Shown here: positions 8,060-17,561 of the stretch, in pieces
Layout: each line of letters opens with the position of its first letter
How positions within the stretch are numbered: the stretch's first letter is position 1
Source of the DNA: Nocardioides sp.
GTDB taxonomy: Bacteria > Actinomycetota > Actinomycetes > Propionibacteriales > Nocardioidaceae
Length of the DNA stretch: 64,000 nt
Direction of reading: 5' to 3'
Assembly: GCA_002729525.1 (NCBI GenBank)
Contig: PBYI01000042.1
Span: 104,558 to 168,557 of the forward strand
Notes under the pieces: generated by a model
Told to the model about the DNA's origin: nothing
The model's input: the letters and a program-made list of their open reading frames with translations, nothing else
The model's database searches: none
Translations under genes and position numbers: made by a program

Positions 8060-9941
8060 GGGCCTCGCTCTCGTAGTCATGCGTGAGTCCATGCGGTGTC
8101 TTCTCCCATCGGTGCGGATCCACCACCACTTGGTACAGCGCCCGCCATGCGGCGATGCTGTGAAGGAGCCAGTAGACAGGACTGAACACCGCGAAGATGC
8201 CGATCCGCCAGTTGTAGCGCCAGGTCGCGGCCGCCGCAGCCGACGCGATCATCAGCGCGTTGCCGGCGATGAATGTCGTCACGCTCGTCGACAGCACCCA
8301 CGACGGCAGCTGGACGCCGATGAAGCGCACACCGATCCACGTGGTGAGGGTAAGGCCGAGCGCCAGCGGGTAGGCGAGGAAGGCCAGCGGTGTGGCGACG
8401 ATCAAGCCCAGCAGGCCCACCAGGCCGCCCGGCCCTGCGGTCTGGAGGAAGTGCACCGGTCGGCGGGTGTTGACCGCGGCGGTCATCAGGTAGCCCTTGA
8501 TCCAGCGGGTGCGCTGCTTGATCCACGACTTCGTGATGGCGCAGGCCTCCTCGCCGGTGGAGGAGTCGATCACGGACACCCGGTAGCCCTCGGTGGACGC
8601 GCGCAGGCCGGCGTCGGCGTCCTCGGTGACGTTGTACGGGTCCCAGCCACCCATCGCCCGGAGGATGCCGGTGTCGAAGTGGTTGGAGGTGCCGCCCAGC
8701 GGGAGCGGCAGCCCGATGCTGCTCAGGCCCGGGAGCATCGCCTCGAACCAGTGCGCGTACTCGACGGCGAACATGCGGGTCAGCACGTTGTAGTCGGCGT
8801 TGAAGTAGTGCAGCGACGCCTGGACCACCGCCAGCGGCGGCTTGTCGGTGAGACCGTGGCGCTGCTCGAAGTCGTCCCGCGCGAACTCCATGACCGCCTT
8901 GCGGAGCTGGTCGGGGTCGGGACGGTCCTCGGCGTCGAAGATGACGACGTACTGGCCGCTGGCCAGACCGAGGCCGTAGTTGCACGCGCGGGGCTTGGTC
9001 TGGGGCGTGCCCGGCGGCACCACGACGACGCGCATGAAGTCGGGCATCGGTAGCCCGCGGGCAGCCTCGATCGTCTCCTCGTCGTCGGCCTCGAGCAGGA
9101 GCATCACGTCGAGCTTGTCGTGCGGGTAGTCGAGCGCGCTGAGGTTGGCGATCACCTTGTGGACCACGTTCGCCTCCTGGTACGCCGGCACGAGGACGGT
9201 GTACGGCGGGAGGTCGTCGTCGGAGTCGAACGGGTCCCAGACCGCGGGCAGCCCGGCCTCGGTGCGCAGGCGCATCTCCTTCAGCGTGCGCGCGGCGTGG
9301 CGGTACCGACGCACCGGAGCCACCAGGGCTGCGGCCGCCTTGAAGACCACGTTCGTCAGGAAGACCACGTTCGCCAGGGCGAGCACGATGACCAGGGTCG
9401 AGATCGGGGTGACCAGGAGGAAACCCACGAGCACCCCGATGGCCACGATGGGCATCGCTCGCTGCCAGGTGGTCAGCCCGGTGGCGGCCGAGGCCTGCGG
9501 GTGGCGCAGCGCGAGCTGCTGGGCCGACTCGACGGCGAGGCGGTCGGAGTGAGCGGTCTCGAGCGCCGCAGCGAGCGCGGCCGGCTCGACGGTACGGACC
9601 AGGACCTCCTCGGTGCCCGGCACCAGGTCGCGGGCGACCGCACCGGCAGCGGTGAGGGACGCCGGCTCGGCCGCGACGCTCGCGAGCGCTGCGACGGTGA
9701 GCACTCCGTCGTGGAGGCTCCACGGCGTCCAGCCGGTCCGGGAGGCTACGCGCGGACTCATCCGGCGTACGACCACGGGGTCGGACGGGTCGGCCGCCAG
9801 GTCGAGCGGCCCGCCGACGTCGATCCGCGGAGGCGGTGGGCTGACCGGACGGGCGTCCGGGGCGAGCGGGGACTCGACCAGCAGGACCGATCCCCTGCCG
9901 TCGACGAGGCGGAGGTGCTCCTCGGTCTCGGTCGTCGTCAT
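8049..9941 (-). CDS. Membrane GT2 polysaccharide synthase, copy A (cellulose-synthase/XagB-like)
   Basis: 630 residues. Residues 1-150 resemble only the second half of the N-terminal region of copy B and lack its LGQ repeats. Two membrane helices at about 155-210 precede a processive-type GT2 domain with VLVPAYQEANVV, FDAEDRPDPDQ (acidic metal site), VTEDADAGLR (catalytic TED) and QRTRWIKGY (QxxRW). Several C-terminal helices follow. These are hallmarks of enzymes that polymerise a beta-glycan while threading it through the membrane. The ATG overlaps the stop of the upstream membrane protein (ATGA). The polymer made is unknown, and no PilZ domain is present. Confidence 0.85.
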   Translation of the reverse strand: MTTTETEEHLRLVDGRGSVLLVESPLAPDARPVSPPPPRIDVGGPLDLAADPSDPVVVRRMSPRVASRTGWTPWSLHDGVLTVAALASVAAEPASLTAAGAVARDLVPGTEEVLVRTVEPAALAAALETAHSDRLAVESAQQLALRHPQASAATGLTTWQRAMPIVAIGVLVGFLLVTPISTLVIVLALANVVFLTNVVFKAAAALVAPVRRYRHAARTLKEMRLRTEAGLPAVWDPFDSDDDLPPYTVLVPAYQEANVVHKVIANLSALDYPHDKLDVMLLLEADDEETIEAARGLPMPDFMRVVVVPPGTPQTKPRACNYGLGLASGQYVVIFDAEDRPDPDQLRKAVMEFARDDFEQRHGLTDKPPLAVVQASLHYFNADYNVLTRMFAVEYAHWFEAMLPGLSSIGLPLPLGGTSNHFDTGILRAMGGWDPYNVTEDADAGLRASTEGYRVSVIDSSTGEEACAITKSWIKQRTRWIKGYLMTAAVNTRRPVHFLQTAGPGGLVGLLGLIVATPLAFLAYPLALGLTLTTWIGVRFIGVQLPSWVLSTSVTTFIAGNALMIASAAAAATWRYNWRIGIFAVFSPVYWLLHSIAAWRALYQVVVDPHRWEKTPHGLTHDYESEAHVR

Positions 9942-11674
9942 CGGAGTCCCTCCACGATGCGGTAGATGCCGATGTCCTCGACGGCGTAGACGAGCCGGTA
10001 GCGGGCGTGGAACTGCGGGTCGAGAGCGAGTCGCGCGGTCACGCGGTCGAGACCGGTGTCGGTGGCGCTGCCCTCGACCTGCGAGCGGTGCATGAAGACC
10101 CACCGGGCGTGCCCGTAGGGGTCGGCGATCGCCTCCTCGAAGACGGCGCCCGAGGCCCGGGTGTAGAATTCGTCGATCGGAAGACCCAGGACGGGGGCGA
10201 CCGAGGACTTGTCGGGTGTCTGGTCCATGAGGATGCCGCCGCCGTCGTAGTGCTCGCGCAGCCAGCGCGCGGCGTCCTTGGTGTCGACGTACGCGAGGTG
10301 CTGGACGTGCGCCTCCTGGATGACCGTCATCCGCTCGTACGGGTCGCCGAGCCAGTAGAGGTTCTGGAGGACCGTCGCGACGACCACGCCGCCGAGGAGC
10401 ACGACGTGGGCCGGCCGACCACGGTCCAGCTGCCCGGCGGCGACCGCCGTCGACGTACGCCGCCGGGTGAGCGCCGCACCGACGTGGGCGAGGCCGATCG
10501 CGGCCAGCACCGACAGCCACGGCAGCGCGGAGAGCACGTAGCGGTTGTTGTACGCGCCGGGCGGCATCGCGGCGTCGTTGACCATGATGTGCTGCCCGGT
10601 GGTGAGGCTGAACAGCAGGAACGCCGTGGTGCTGCCGCCGAGCCAGGTGACGAGGTTGCGGTCGTCGAGGCGCCACAGCAGCGAGGTGGTGACCAGGCCG
10701 ACGGCGGCCAGGACCAGCAGCACGATGCCGGAGGTCTCGAGCATCGCCCAGCCGAGGACCTTCGAGGAGAGCCCGAGGTTGCCGGCCGTCGTCAGCTCGC
10801 CCTCGCGCTCGAAGACGTCGGCGAACGCCGACGCGGAGTACTCGCCCTGGAGGAACTCCAGCGCGTCACCGAAGACGATCTGGTTGTACGCGACCCACCA
10901 CAGCACCGCCACGATGCTGGGCACGACGAAGGACAGGGTCCAGACGGCTGACTGCCGCACGCCCCGCCCCCGGCGCAGCGAGACGACCGCGACCAGGAAC
11001 GCACCCGCGAGCACCAGCGGCCAGGCCTCGTACCGGGTGAGCACGCCGGCCGCGGCCGGGATGCCGGCGAAGACCGCGAGCTCGCCACCGCTGAGCTGCC
11101 GCGGGCTGAACGCCCAGCCGGCGAGCCCGGCGATCGTCATCGTCAGGCAGGCCAGCAGCACCGGCTCGGTGAGCGCCGTGCTGCTGACGTAGAGCAGGGC
11201 AGGGTTGGCCAGCAGCAGCACCAGACCCGCGAGCATCGCCGGGAGCGGCAGGCCGAGGCGGTGCATCAGTCGCCAGGTGGCGGCCGAGGTCGCGCCCAGG
11301 CACAGCGCGCTCACCACGGAGCCGGCCAGGCCGGTGGAGAACAGCCACATGCTCTGCACCAGCGGCAGCAGCAGCAGGTGGGGGAGCGGCAGCCAGACCG
11401 ACCCGAGCTGGGCGAGTCCGGGATTCTGGTTGTCGGTGATGCGCCGGGCGATGGTCAGGTGGGCCATGGCGTCGCCGTAGTCGAGGTTCGTCCCCGCGTG
11501 CAGGGTGTACGCCGACGCCGCGGCCGCGCAGGCCACCCCGAGCAGGAACACCGGCACCGTGCCCGGCACGCGGCGCGCGCGTGACCCGGTCGCGGCCGCG
11601 GGTGCCGAGGCTTCCGCGGCCGACGTCGTGCCGACCCGGGTGTCGACGTCGGCGGGCTCGACGACGTCGGTCAT
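9938..11674 (-). CDS. Polytopic GT-C-like membrane glycosyltransferase, copy A
   Basis: 578 residues with about ten or more hydrophobic segments and a soluble C-terminal domain (after about residue 440). The first external loop holds acidic residues (LDYGDAMAHLTIARR), as in PMT/ArnT-type GT-C enzymes that use polyprenyl-phosphate sugars. Other features shared with copy B are WLPLPHLLLLPLVQS, SSTALTEPVLLA, VLTRYEAWPLV, PPGAYNNRYVLSALPW and YDGGGILMDQTPDK. It overlaps its BcsB-like neighbour as TGATG and the GT2 as ATGA, so the three are one translational unit. GT-C assignment rests on topology and loop acidic residues; the acceptor is unknown. Confidence 0.75.
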   Translation of the reverse strand: MTDVVEPADVDTRVGTTSAAEASAPAAATGSRARRVPGTVPVFLLGVACAAAASAYTLHAGTNLDYGDAMAHLTIARRITDNQNPGLAQLGSVWLPLPHLLLLPLVQSMWLFSTGLAGSVVSALCLGATSAATWRLMHRLGLPLPAMLAGLVLLLANPALLYVSSTALTEPVLLACLTMTIAGLAGWAFSPRQLSGGELAVFAGIPAAAGVLTRYEAWPLVLAGAFLVAVVSLRRGRGVRQSAVWTLSFVVPSIVAVLWWVAYNQIVFGDALEFLQGEYSASAFADVFEREGELTTAGNLGLSSKVLGWAMLETSGIVLLVLAAVGLVTTSLLWRLDDRNLVTWLGGSTTAFLLFSLTTGQHIMVNDAAMPPGAYNNRYVLSALPWLSVLAAIGLAHVGAALTRRRTSTAVAAGQLDRGRPAHVVLLGGVVVATVLQNLYWLGDPYERMTVIQEAHVQHLAYVDTKDAARWLREHYDGGGILMDQTPDKSSVAPVLGLPIDEFYTRASGAVFEEAIADPYGHARWVFMHRSQVEGSATDTGLDRVTARLALDPQFHARYRLVYAVEDIGIYRIVEGLR

Positions 11675-13692
11675 CAGACCTCCTCGGTCTCCGACCGCTC
11701 CTGCGCCCGCACGAGGTCCCGGATCTCCCGGTCCCGTCGGCCCAGCACCAGGTAGCCCAGCAGCACCAGCAGGACGACCGCAGCGGCGCCGCCGACGATC
11801 CACCACATGAAGTCGCGGCTCTCCTCGATCTCGGCGTCCTGCGGGAGGACCGAGTCGGTGGAGACCAGGAACGGCGTGTCCTGCGCCGGGGTGGCCACGA
11901 GCAGGTCCTCACGCAGGTTGCGCCACCCGCCGCTGACCGTCGACCCGAGCGAGCTCATCAGGGTCGTCGCTCCCGCCCCGCCGTCGCTCCAGGAGCCGAG
12001 CACCAGGACGGCCCGGCCCCCGTCGACGACGGTCTGGAGCGCGGCGAACGGCGAGCCGTCACCCATGCCGAACTCCTGCTCGGCGAAGTCGACGAGACGC
12101 ATCCGGTCCAGGCGGAGCGGGGCGCCGAGGGCGTCGGTGTCCCCGGTGGTCGCGCCGACCAGGAGACCGGAGTCGGTGCCGTCGACGAGCTCGTCGGCAC
12201 CGACCACCCGGACGTCGAGCGGTGCGGCCGCGGCCCGCTGGAGCGAGGCGACGACCTGGCCGGCCAGGCGGACCTGGTCGACACCGCCGGTCGCCGCGGT
12301 GTCGCGCATGGCCACGGGGAGGTCGTGCCCCAGCACCTGCGGGAACATCCCGAAGCCGGACACCGAGCCGGTGCCGCGGGTGGCCGAGATCGTCGAGGCG
12401 TTGCCGTCGATCTCCAGGGTCACCGGGATGCCGCGCCCGTCGGCGAGGCGGCAGGTGCCCTCGGGCGGCAAGGTGGTGAGCACGAGCTCCAGGCCGTTCT
12501 CGGCGACCATCGACGCGCGGTCGACGTCGATCGTCATCTCCAGCTCGGGGTCGTCGTCGAGCACGGTGGAGGCGACCAGGCGGTCGTTGACGTAGGCGTC
12601 GAGGTGCGAGGTGATCCCGTCGGCAGGCGTGTGCACACCCGACAGGTCGAGGGTCATCGAGTCGACGGGACCGCCGAAGTAGTCCTGGGCCAGTCCGACG
12701 TACGCCCGGGAGACGCCCCAGCCGCCCAGGCCGATCGTGGTGGGTCCGAAGTCGGCGAGGGTCAGCTCGGTGTCGGGGTCGCTCGCCGGCTCGGTCAGGT
12801 CGAGATCGGTGACGCGGGCGGCGCTGGACAGCTTGAGGCCGTCGGAGCCGAGCGCGCGGGCGGCGTCGCTGAGCGCGGTGCCGGAGCCGGAGACGGTGAG
12901 CGTGGGTACGCCGCCCGGTGCCGACACGGAGGTCAGCTGGCTGGCCGAGCCCTCCTCGATGCGCACGACGCGCAGGCCCGGGTAGGCCTGGTCCTCGACC
13001 CCGGTGGGCCGGACGACCTCGACCTTGGTCGGGGCGGGGTAGCGGCCGGCGAGCGCGGCCACGGCCGTCAGCGCGGCGTCGACGACGTCGGACGACGGGG
13101 CGTCGGGCACGACCACCTGGACGGTGTTGACGAGGTCGGGGAGGAAGGTGCCGGGCGTGGTCGGCCGCTGCTCGCGGCCGGTGAAGTCGAGGACGATGTC
13201 GGTCAAGGACACCGTGACACCGCCGAGCACCGAGTCGCAGCCGCGGCCGTCGCCGGGCAGGTACCGGGCGCTGATGCTCACCGAGCCGTCGTCGTCGACG
13301 AGGTCGGCGGTGACCGGCAGGACCATCCGACGCTTCGCGCGGTCGGCCGAGACACGACGTACCTCGCGGTCGCCCATCCGGATCGCGACCGCGCCGTCCT
13401 CGGCACCGCCGCCCTCCGGGGTGTCGACCACCAGGGTCGCCAGGACCCTCCGGGCCGTGGTGCCGGCCGGTACCGGGATCCGGATGGTGTTGCTGAGGGT
13501 GCCGCCGGTGCTCAGCGACTGCGGCACCGGGATCTCGTCGGCGGCCGAGGAGCCCGCACCGGGCCCGACGAGCGCGGCCAGCCCGAGACCGGTCGCGAGC
13601 AGTGCTGCGACGCCTCGTCGGCAGGCAGGTCGTCGGTACACGGGCCGTGCGTCGGCACGGCAGGCAGCAGCGCGCTTGGTGCGCAAGGCCAT
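11674..13692 (-). CDS. BcsB-like exported membrane-anchored protein, copy A
   Basis: 672 residues: a basic N terminus and hydrophobic signal segment (about 25-48), a long exported region, and one membrane helix near residues 625-650 followed by a short charged tail. The exported part alternates jelly-roll-like and flavodoxin-like segments as in the BcsB family (for example NTIRIPVPAGTTARR, then VLGSWSDGG near the end). BcsB partners the cellulose synthase BcsA in guiding nascent glycan out of the membrane. Placement directly upstream of the GT-C and GT2 genes supports a comparable role. The ATG is nearly abutted by GGGGGG; a GTG at 13641 is an alternative start. Confidence 0.7.
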   Translation of the reverse strand: MALRTKRAAACRADARPVYRRPACRRGVAALLATGLGLAALVGPGAGSSAADEIPVPQSLSTGGTLSNTIRIPVPAGTTARRVLATLVVDTPEGGGAEDGAVAIRMGDREVRRVSADRAKRRMVLPVTADLVDDDGSVSISARYLPGDGRGCDSVLGGVTVSLTDIVLDFTGREQRPTTPGTFLPDLVNTVQVVVPDAPSSDVVDAALTAVAALAGRYPAPTKVEVVRPTGVEDQAYPGLRVVRIEEGSASQLTSVSAPGGVPTLTVSGSGTALSDAARALGSDGLKLSSAARVTDLDLTEPASDPDTELTLADFGPTTIGLGGWGVSRAYVGLAQDYFGGPVDSMTLDLSGVHTPADGITSHLDAYVNDRLVASTVLDDDPELEMTIDVDRASMVAENGLELVLTTLPPEGTCRLADGRGIPVTLEIDGNASTISATRGTGSVSGFGMFPQVLGHDLPVAMRDTAATGGVDQVRLAGQVVASLQRAAAAPLDVRVVGADELVDGTDSGLLVGATTGDTDALGAPLRLDRMRLVDFAEQEFGMGDGSPFAALQTVVDGGRAVLVLGSWSDGGAGATTLMSSLGSTVSGGWRNLREDLLVATPAQDTPFLVSTDSVLPQDAEIEESRDFMWWIVGGAAAVVLLVLLGYLVLGRRDREIRDLVRAQERSETEEV

Positions 13693-13839
13693 CCCCCCAG
13701 GATGCGGTCACCGGCGCGGCCGGGCTTCGGTGCCCAGGGTGCTGGTGAGTCCAAGTGACGGCCGCGAGCCTAGGGACCGGCCGCGCGTCGCACTTGAATT
13801 TCCCAGAGAAGATGACTAGTGGAAGTAAAATCGAGGACA
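13693..13839 (-). promoter_or_regulatory. Gap between the two glycan modules, probable promoter region
   Basis: This 147-nt stretch separates the end of module B from the start of module A and is the only gap of this size inside the minus-strand cluster. It has an AT-rich patch at about 13796-13831, unusual here, and no ORF. I could not fix -35 and -10 boxes with confidence. Module A may have its own promoter or be fed by read-through from module B. Confidence 0.35.
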
Positions 13840-15792
13840 TCACCCCGACACGAGGTGCGCGTGCTGGTCGTGCTCGCTCTCGTAGTCCTCGGTCAGCCCG
13901 TGCGGCGTCTTCTCCCACCGGTGCGGGTCCTTGACGGTCTGGTAGAGCGCCCGCCACGCCGCGATGCTGTGCAGCAGCCAGTAGAGCGGGCTCAGCAGCG
14001 CGAATCCGCCGATGCGCCAGCTGTAGCGCCACGAGGCCGCCAGCGCGGCCGACACGATCATCATCGCGTTGCCGAAGAGGAACGTCGTGACGCTCGCGCC
14101 GACCACCCACTCGGGCAGGTCGAGGCCGATCCACTGCACGCCGACGTACGTCGTCGCGGTGAAGCCGAGCGCGAGGGGGTAGGCCAGGAACGCCACCGGC
14201 GTCGCCATGATGAGCCCGACCATGCCGATGACGCCGCGGACGCCGACCCGGCGCGAGAAGCGGATGGGGTGCCGGGTGTTGACCGCCGCGGTGACCAGGT
14301 AGCCCTTGATCCAGCGGGTGCGCTGGCGGATCCAGGCGAAGGTCTCCGCGCAGGCCTCCTCGCCGGTGCCCGACGGCAGGACGTCGACCCGGTAGCCCTC
14401 GACGGCGGCGCGCAGGCCGGCGTCGGCGTCCTCGGTGACGTTGAAGGGGTCCCAGGCGCCCATCGCGCGCAGCACGTCGGCGCGGAAGTGGTTGGACGTG
14501 CCGCCGAGCGGCATCGGCAGCCCGGCCTCGTCCATGCCCGGCAGCATCGCCTCGAACCAGTGGGCGTACTCGATCGCGAACATCCGCGTGAGCACGTTGT
14601 AGTCGGCGTTGTAGTAGTAGAGCGAGGCCTGGACGACAGCCAGCGGGTCCTCGTGGGAGAGGCCCTCGCGGCGCATCAGCTCGTCGCGGTCGAACGCCGC
14701 CACGGCCTGCCGGAGCTGGTCGGGGTCCGGGCGGTCCTCGGCGTCGTAGATCACCACGAACTCGCCGCGGGCCAGGGTGAGACCGTAGTTGCACGCGCGC
14801 GGCTTGGTCTGCGGCTTGCCCGGCGGCACGACGACGAGGCGGACGTACTCCGGCGGGCGCATCGCGCGGGCGACGGCAATGGTCTCCTCGTCGTCGGCCT
14901 CCATCAGCAGCATCACGTCGAGCTTGGACTTCGGGTAGTCGAGCGACCCGATGTTCTCCACGACCTTCTGCACGACGTTGGCCTCACGGAAGACCGGCAC
15001 CAGCACCGTGTACACGGGCAGCTCGTGGTCGGGCCGGTCGACGGCCCAGCGCGGCGGCAGGCCGCGACGCGCGCGCTCGCGGGTCTCGCGCCACTGCGCG
15101 TCGACCCGGCGCCGGTGGCGGAACGGCACCAGCAGCGCCGCGGTCGTCTTGAACAGCACGGCGGCGAAGAAGACGACGTTGGCCAGCGCCAGCATCACCA
15201 CGAAGGTCTCGGCCGGGTTGGCCACCAGGAGGCCGACGACGACGAGCAGCACGCCCAGCGGCGCCCAGCGCTGCCACTGCGTCAGCCCGTCCGCGGCCGA
15301 CGCCGCCGGCTGCTCGGAGTGCAGCCGCTCCTGGGACTCGAAGAGGAGGTCGGCGCGGTGGCTGGCCTCGACGGCCTTCCACAGGTCCCAGGGCGTGGTC
15401 GTGCGGAAGGCGACGTCGCGGGTGCCGAGGTGGGCCGCCACCTGGGCGCGCAGCGCGTCGGTCGGCGCCTCGGTCGTCGCGACCAGCACCCGCTCGGGGC
15501 GGTCCGGGTCGGGGCGCCAGGGCACCCAGCCCTCGCGCAGCGCGGCGTCGTACGGCACCCGGCGTACGAGGCCGTCGTCGGGCGGGTCGGCCACCAGGTC
15601 GACCAGCGGGGCGCTCCACTGCTCGGCGAGCGCGCCGTACAGCTCGCGCCGGCTGACGGCGCCGCCGAGCACGAGCTGCTGGCCGAGGTGGCCGCCCTCG
15701 GTGCGCTGGCGCTCGAGCGCGGCGTCGAGCTGCTCGGGCGTGACCAGGCCGGCGTCGAGCAGCGCCTGTCCGATCGGCGCGGGCTGGCTCAC
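13840..15792 (-). CDS. Membrane GT2 polysaccharide synthase, copy B, with N-terminal MshEN-like domain
   Basis: 650 residues. Residues 5-66 contain two related repeats, PIGQALLDAGLVTPEQLDAAL and HLGQQLVLGGAVSRRELYGAL, then APLVDL. This is the pattern of the GspE/MshE N-terminal domain, whose LG-repeat form can bind c-di-GMP. The rest of the N-terminal region (to about 170) aligns with copy A. Membrane helices, the GT2 domain (YTVLVPVFREANVV, YDAEDRPDPDQ, TEDADAGLR, QRTRWIKGY) and C-terminal helices follow and are very similar to copy A. The GTG overlaps the upstream stop (GTGA), with GGGAG 6 nt before it. The Arg usual before LG is absent in both repeats, so ligand binding is uncertain. Confidence 0.85.
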   Translation of the reverse strand: MSQPAPIGQALLDAGLVTPEQLDAALERQRTEGGHLGQQLVLGGAVSRRELYGALAEQWSAPLVDLVADPPDDGLVRRVPYDAALREGWVPWRPDPDRPERVLVATTEAPTDALRAQVAAHLGTRDVAFRTTTPWDLWKAVEASHRADLLFESQERLHSEQPAASAADGLTQWQRWAPLGVLLVVVGLLVANPAETFVVMLALANVVFFAAVLFKTTAALLVPFRHRRRVDAQWRETRERARRGLPPRWAVDRPDHELPVYTVLVPVFREANVVQKVVENIGSLDYPKSKLDVMLLMEADDEETIAVARAMRPPEYVRLVVVPPGKPQTKPRACNYGLTLARGEFVVIYDAEDRPDPDQLRQAVAAFDRDELMRREGLSHEDPLAVVQASLYYYNADYNVLTRMFAIEYAHWFEAMLPGMDEAGLPMPLGGTSNHFRADVLRAMGAWDPFNVTEDADAGLRAAVEGYRVDVLPSGTGEEACAETFAWIRQRTRWIKGYLVTAAVNTRHPIRFSRRVGVRGVIGMVGLIMATPVAFLAYPLALGFTATTYVGVQWIGLDLPEWVVGASVTTFLFGNAMMIVSAALAASWRYSWRIGGFALLSPLYWLLHSIAAWRALYQTVKDPHRWEKTPHGLTEDYESEHDQHAHLVSG

Positions 15793-17561
15793 GAGGCGCT
15801 CCCGGCAGCGTCGACGGCTCCGGCGGTGTCCGCGCGGATGTCGCCACCGTCGAACGGCGGATCGGTCGGGTCGGTGACCCGTCGGTAGACGCCGATGTCT
15901 CCGGAGGAGAAGACCATCCGGTAGCGCACGTGGAACATCGGGTCGTCGGCCAGCGCCGCGGTGACCTGGTCGGTCGACGACCGGGTGCCGCCGGTGCTGA
16001 CCTGCTCGCGGTGCATGAGCACCCAGCGGGCGTAGTCCTCGGGTGCGGCGACGGCGTCCTCGAAGACGTCGCCCGAGGCCCGGTAGTAGAGCTCGCGGAG
16101 CGGTACGCCGATGCGCGGTGCGACGGCCATCTTGTCGGAGTTCTCGTCCATCAGGATGCCGCCGCCGTCGTAGTGCTCGTGCAGCCAGGTGGCCGCGGCG
16201 ACCGTGTCGGCGAGCGACACCTTGCCGTCGATGGCCTCCTCGATGACCGTCATCCGAGTGTCGGGGTCGCCGACCCACCAGACGTTCTGCGCGGTCAGGG
16301 CGACCGCGGCGACGGCCACCGCGAGGGGTCGCCCGACCTTCCAGGCCCGGCGCGGCACGACGTACGACACGGCGTAGCCGCACAGCAGCGCGGCCCACGG
16401 CACGGCGGAGAGGGCGTAGCGGTTGTTGTAGGCGCCGGGCGGCAGCGACATCTCGTTGACCATGATGTGCTGCCCGCCGACCAGGCTGACCAGCAGGAAC
16501 GCCGTCGACGTGCCGGCCAGCCAGACCACGAGCGCCCGGTTGTCGAGGCCCTGGCGCGCGGTCATCAGCAGCAGACCGATCGCCGCGCCGACGAGCACGA
16601 CCAGACCGACGGTCTCCAGCATCGCCCAGCCCAGGACCTCGGCGGAGAGCCCGACGTTGCCCTTGGTGGTGAGCTGGCCCTTCTCGATGTAGAGCTCGGT
16701 AAAGGCCGCGGCGGAGTACTGCCCGGTGAGGAACTCCGTCGGGTTGCCGTAGGTCGCGGTGTTGTAGGCGACCCACCACCCGATGGCGGCCAGCGGTGGG
16801 AACGCGAACGACGCGGCGAGCGCGAGCGCGCGGCGTACGCCGTCACCGCGCCGGAGCACGACGATCACCACGAAGATCGCGCCGCTGATCACCAGCGCCC
16901 AGGCCTCGTAGCGGGTGAGCACGCCCGCCGCGGCGGGGACGCCGGCGAACACGGCCAGCTCGCCCCCGGAGAGGCGGCGGCGGTTGAACGCCCAGCCGGC
17001 GAGGCCGGCGATGGTCAGCAGCAGCGCGGCCACCAGCACGGGCTCGGTGAGCGCGGTGGTGCTGGCGTAGAGCAGGCTCGGGTTGGCGAGCAGCACGGCC
17101 AGCGCGACCAGCCGGCCGGCCGGCGGGAGGCCGATCCGGGCGGTGATCCGGTAGAGCGCGGCGCTCGACGCGCCCAGGCACAGCGCGCCGAGGATGCAGG
17201 CAGCCAGGCCCGTGCGGAAGAGGAAGAGGCTCTGCACCAGCGGCAGCAGGAGGAGGTGGGGGAGCGGCAGCCACACCGTGCCCAGCTGGCTGAGGCCGGG
17301 GTCCATCGAGTCGGTGACCCGGCGGGCGATGGTCAGGTGCGCCATCGCGTCGCCGTAGTCCATCGTCGTGCCCGCGTGGACGGTGTACGCCGACGCCGCG
17401 GCGCCGACGGTCAGGCCGAGGACGAAGGCGGCCGGCGTGCCGGGCACCTGTCGCCCGGTCGGCACGGTCGCGAACGCCGTGCGCAGACGACGCCAGGCGG
17501 ACGGGGGTGCCGTCCGCGTGGTCGTGCCGGTGCGCTCAGGCGCGCGGGTGGCCGTCGTCAT
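15789..17561 (-). CDS. Polytopic GT-C-like membrane glycosyltransferase, copy B
   Basis: 590 residues and clearly a paralogue of copy A along its whole length: TMDYGDAMAHLTIARR in the first external loop, WLPLPHLLLLPLVQS, STTALTEPVLVA, VLTRYEAWALV, PPGAYNNRYALSAVPW, YDGGGILMDENSDK. It has the same topology, with many membrane helices and then a soluble C-terminal domain. The start at 17561 lies inside the end of the BcsB-like gene (26-nt overlap), and its stop overlaps the GT2 start. Order and overlaps match module A. The likely donor is a polyprenyl-phosphate sugar, by analogy with PMT/ArnT enzymes. Confidence 0.75.
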   Translation of the reverse strand: MTTATRAPERTGTTTRTAPPSAWRRLRTAFATVPTGRQVPGTPAAFVLGLTVGAAASAYTVHAGTTMDYGDAMAHLTIARRVTDSMDPGLSQLGTVWLPLPHLLLLPLVQSLFLFRTGLAACILGALCLGASSAALYRITARIGLPPAGRLVALAVLLANPSLLYASTTALTEPVLVAALLLTIAGLAGWAFNRRRLSGGELAVFAGVPAAAGVLTRYEAWALVISGAIFVVIVVLRRGDGVRRALALAASFAFPPLAAIGWWVAYNTATYGNPTEFLTGQYSAAAFTELYIEKGQLTTKGNVGLSAEVLGWAMLETVGLVVLVGAAIGLLLMTARQGLDNRALVVWLAGTSTAFLLVSLVGGQHIMVNEMSLPPGAYNNRYALSAVPWAALLCGYAVSYVVPRRAWKVGRPLAVAVAAVALTAQNVWWVGDPDTRMTVIEEAIDGKVSLADTVAAATWLHEHYDGGGILMDENSDKMAVAPRIGVPLRELYYRASGDVFEDAVAAPEDYARWVLMHREQVSTGGTRSSTDQVTAALADDPMFHVRYRMVFSSGDIGVYRRVTDPTDPPFDGGDIRADTAGAVDAAGSAS

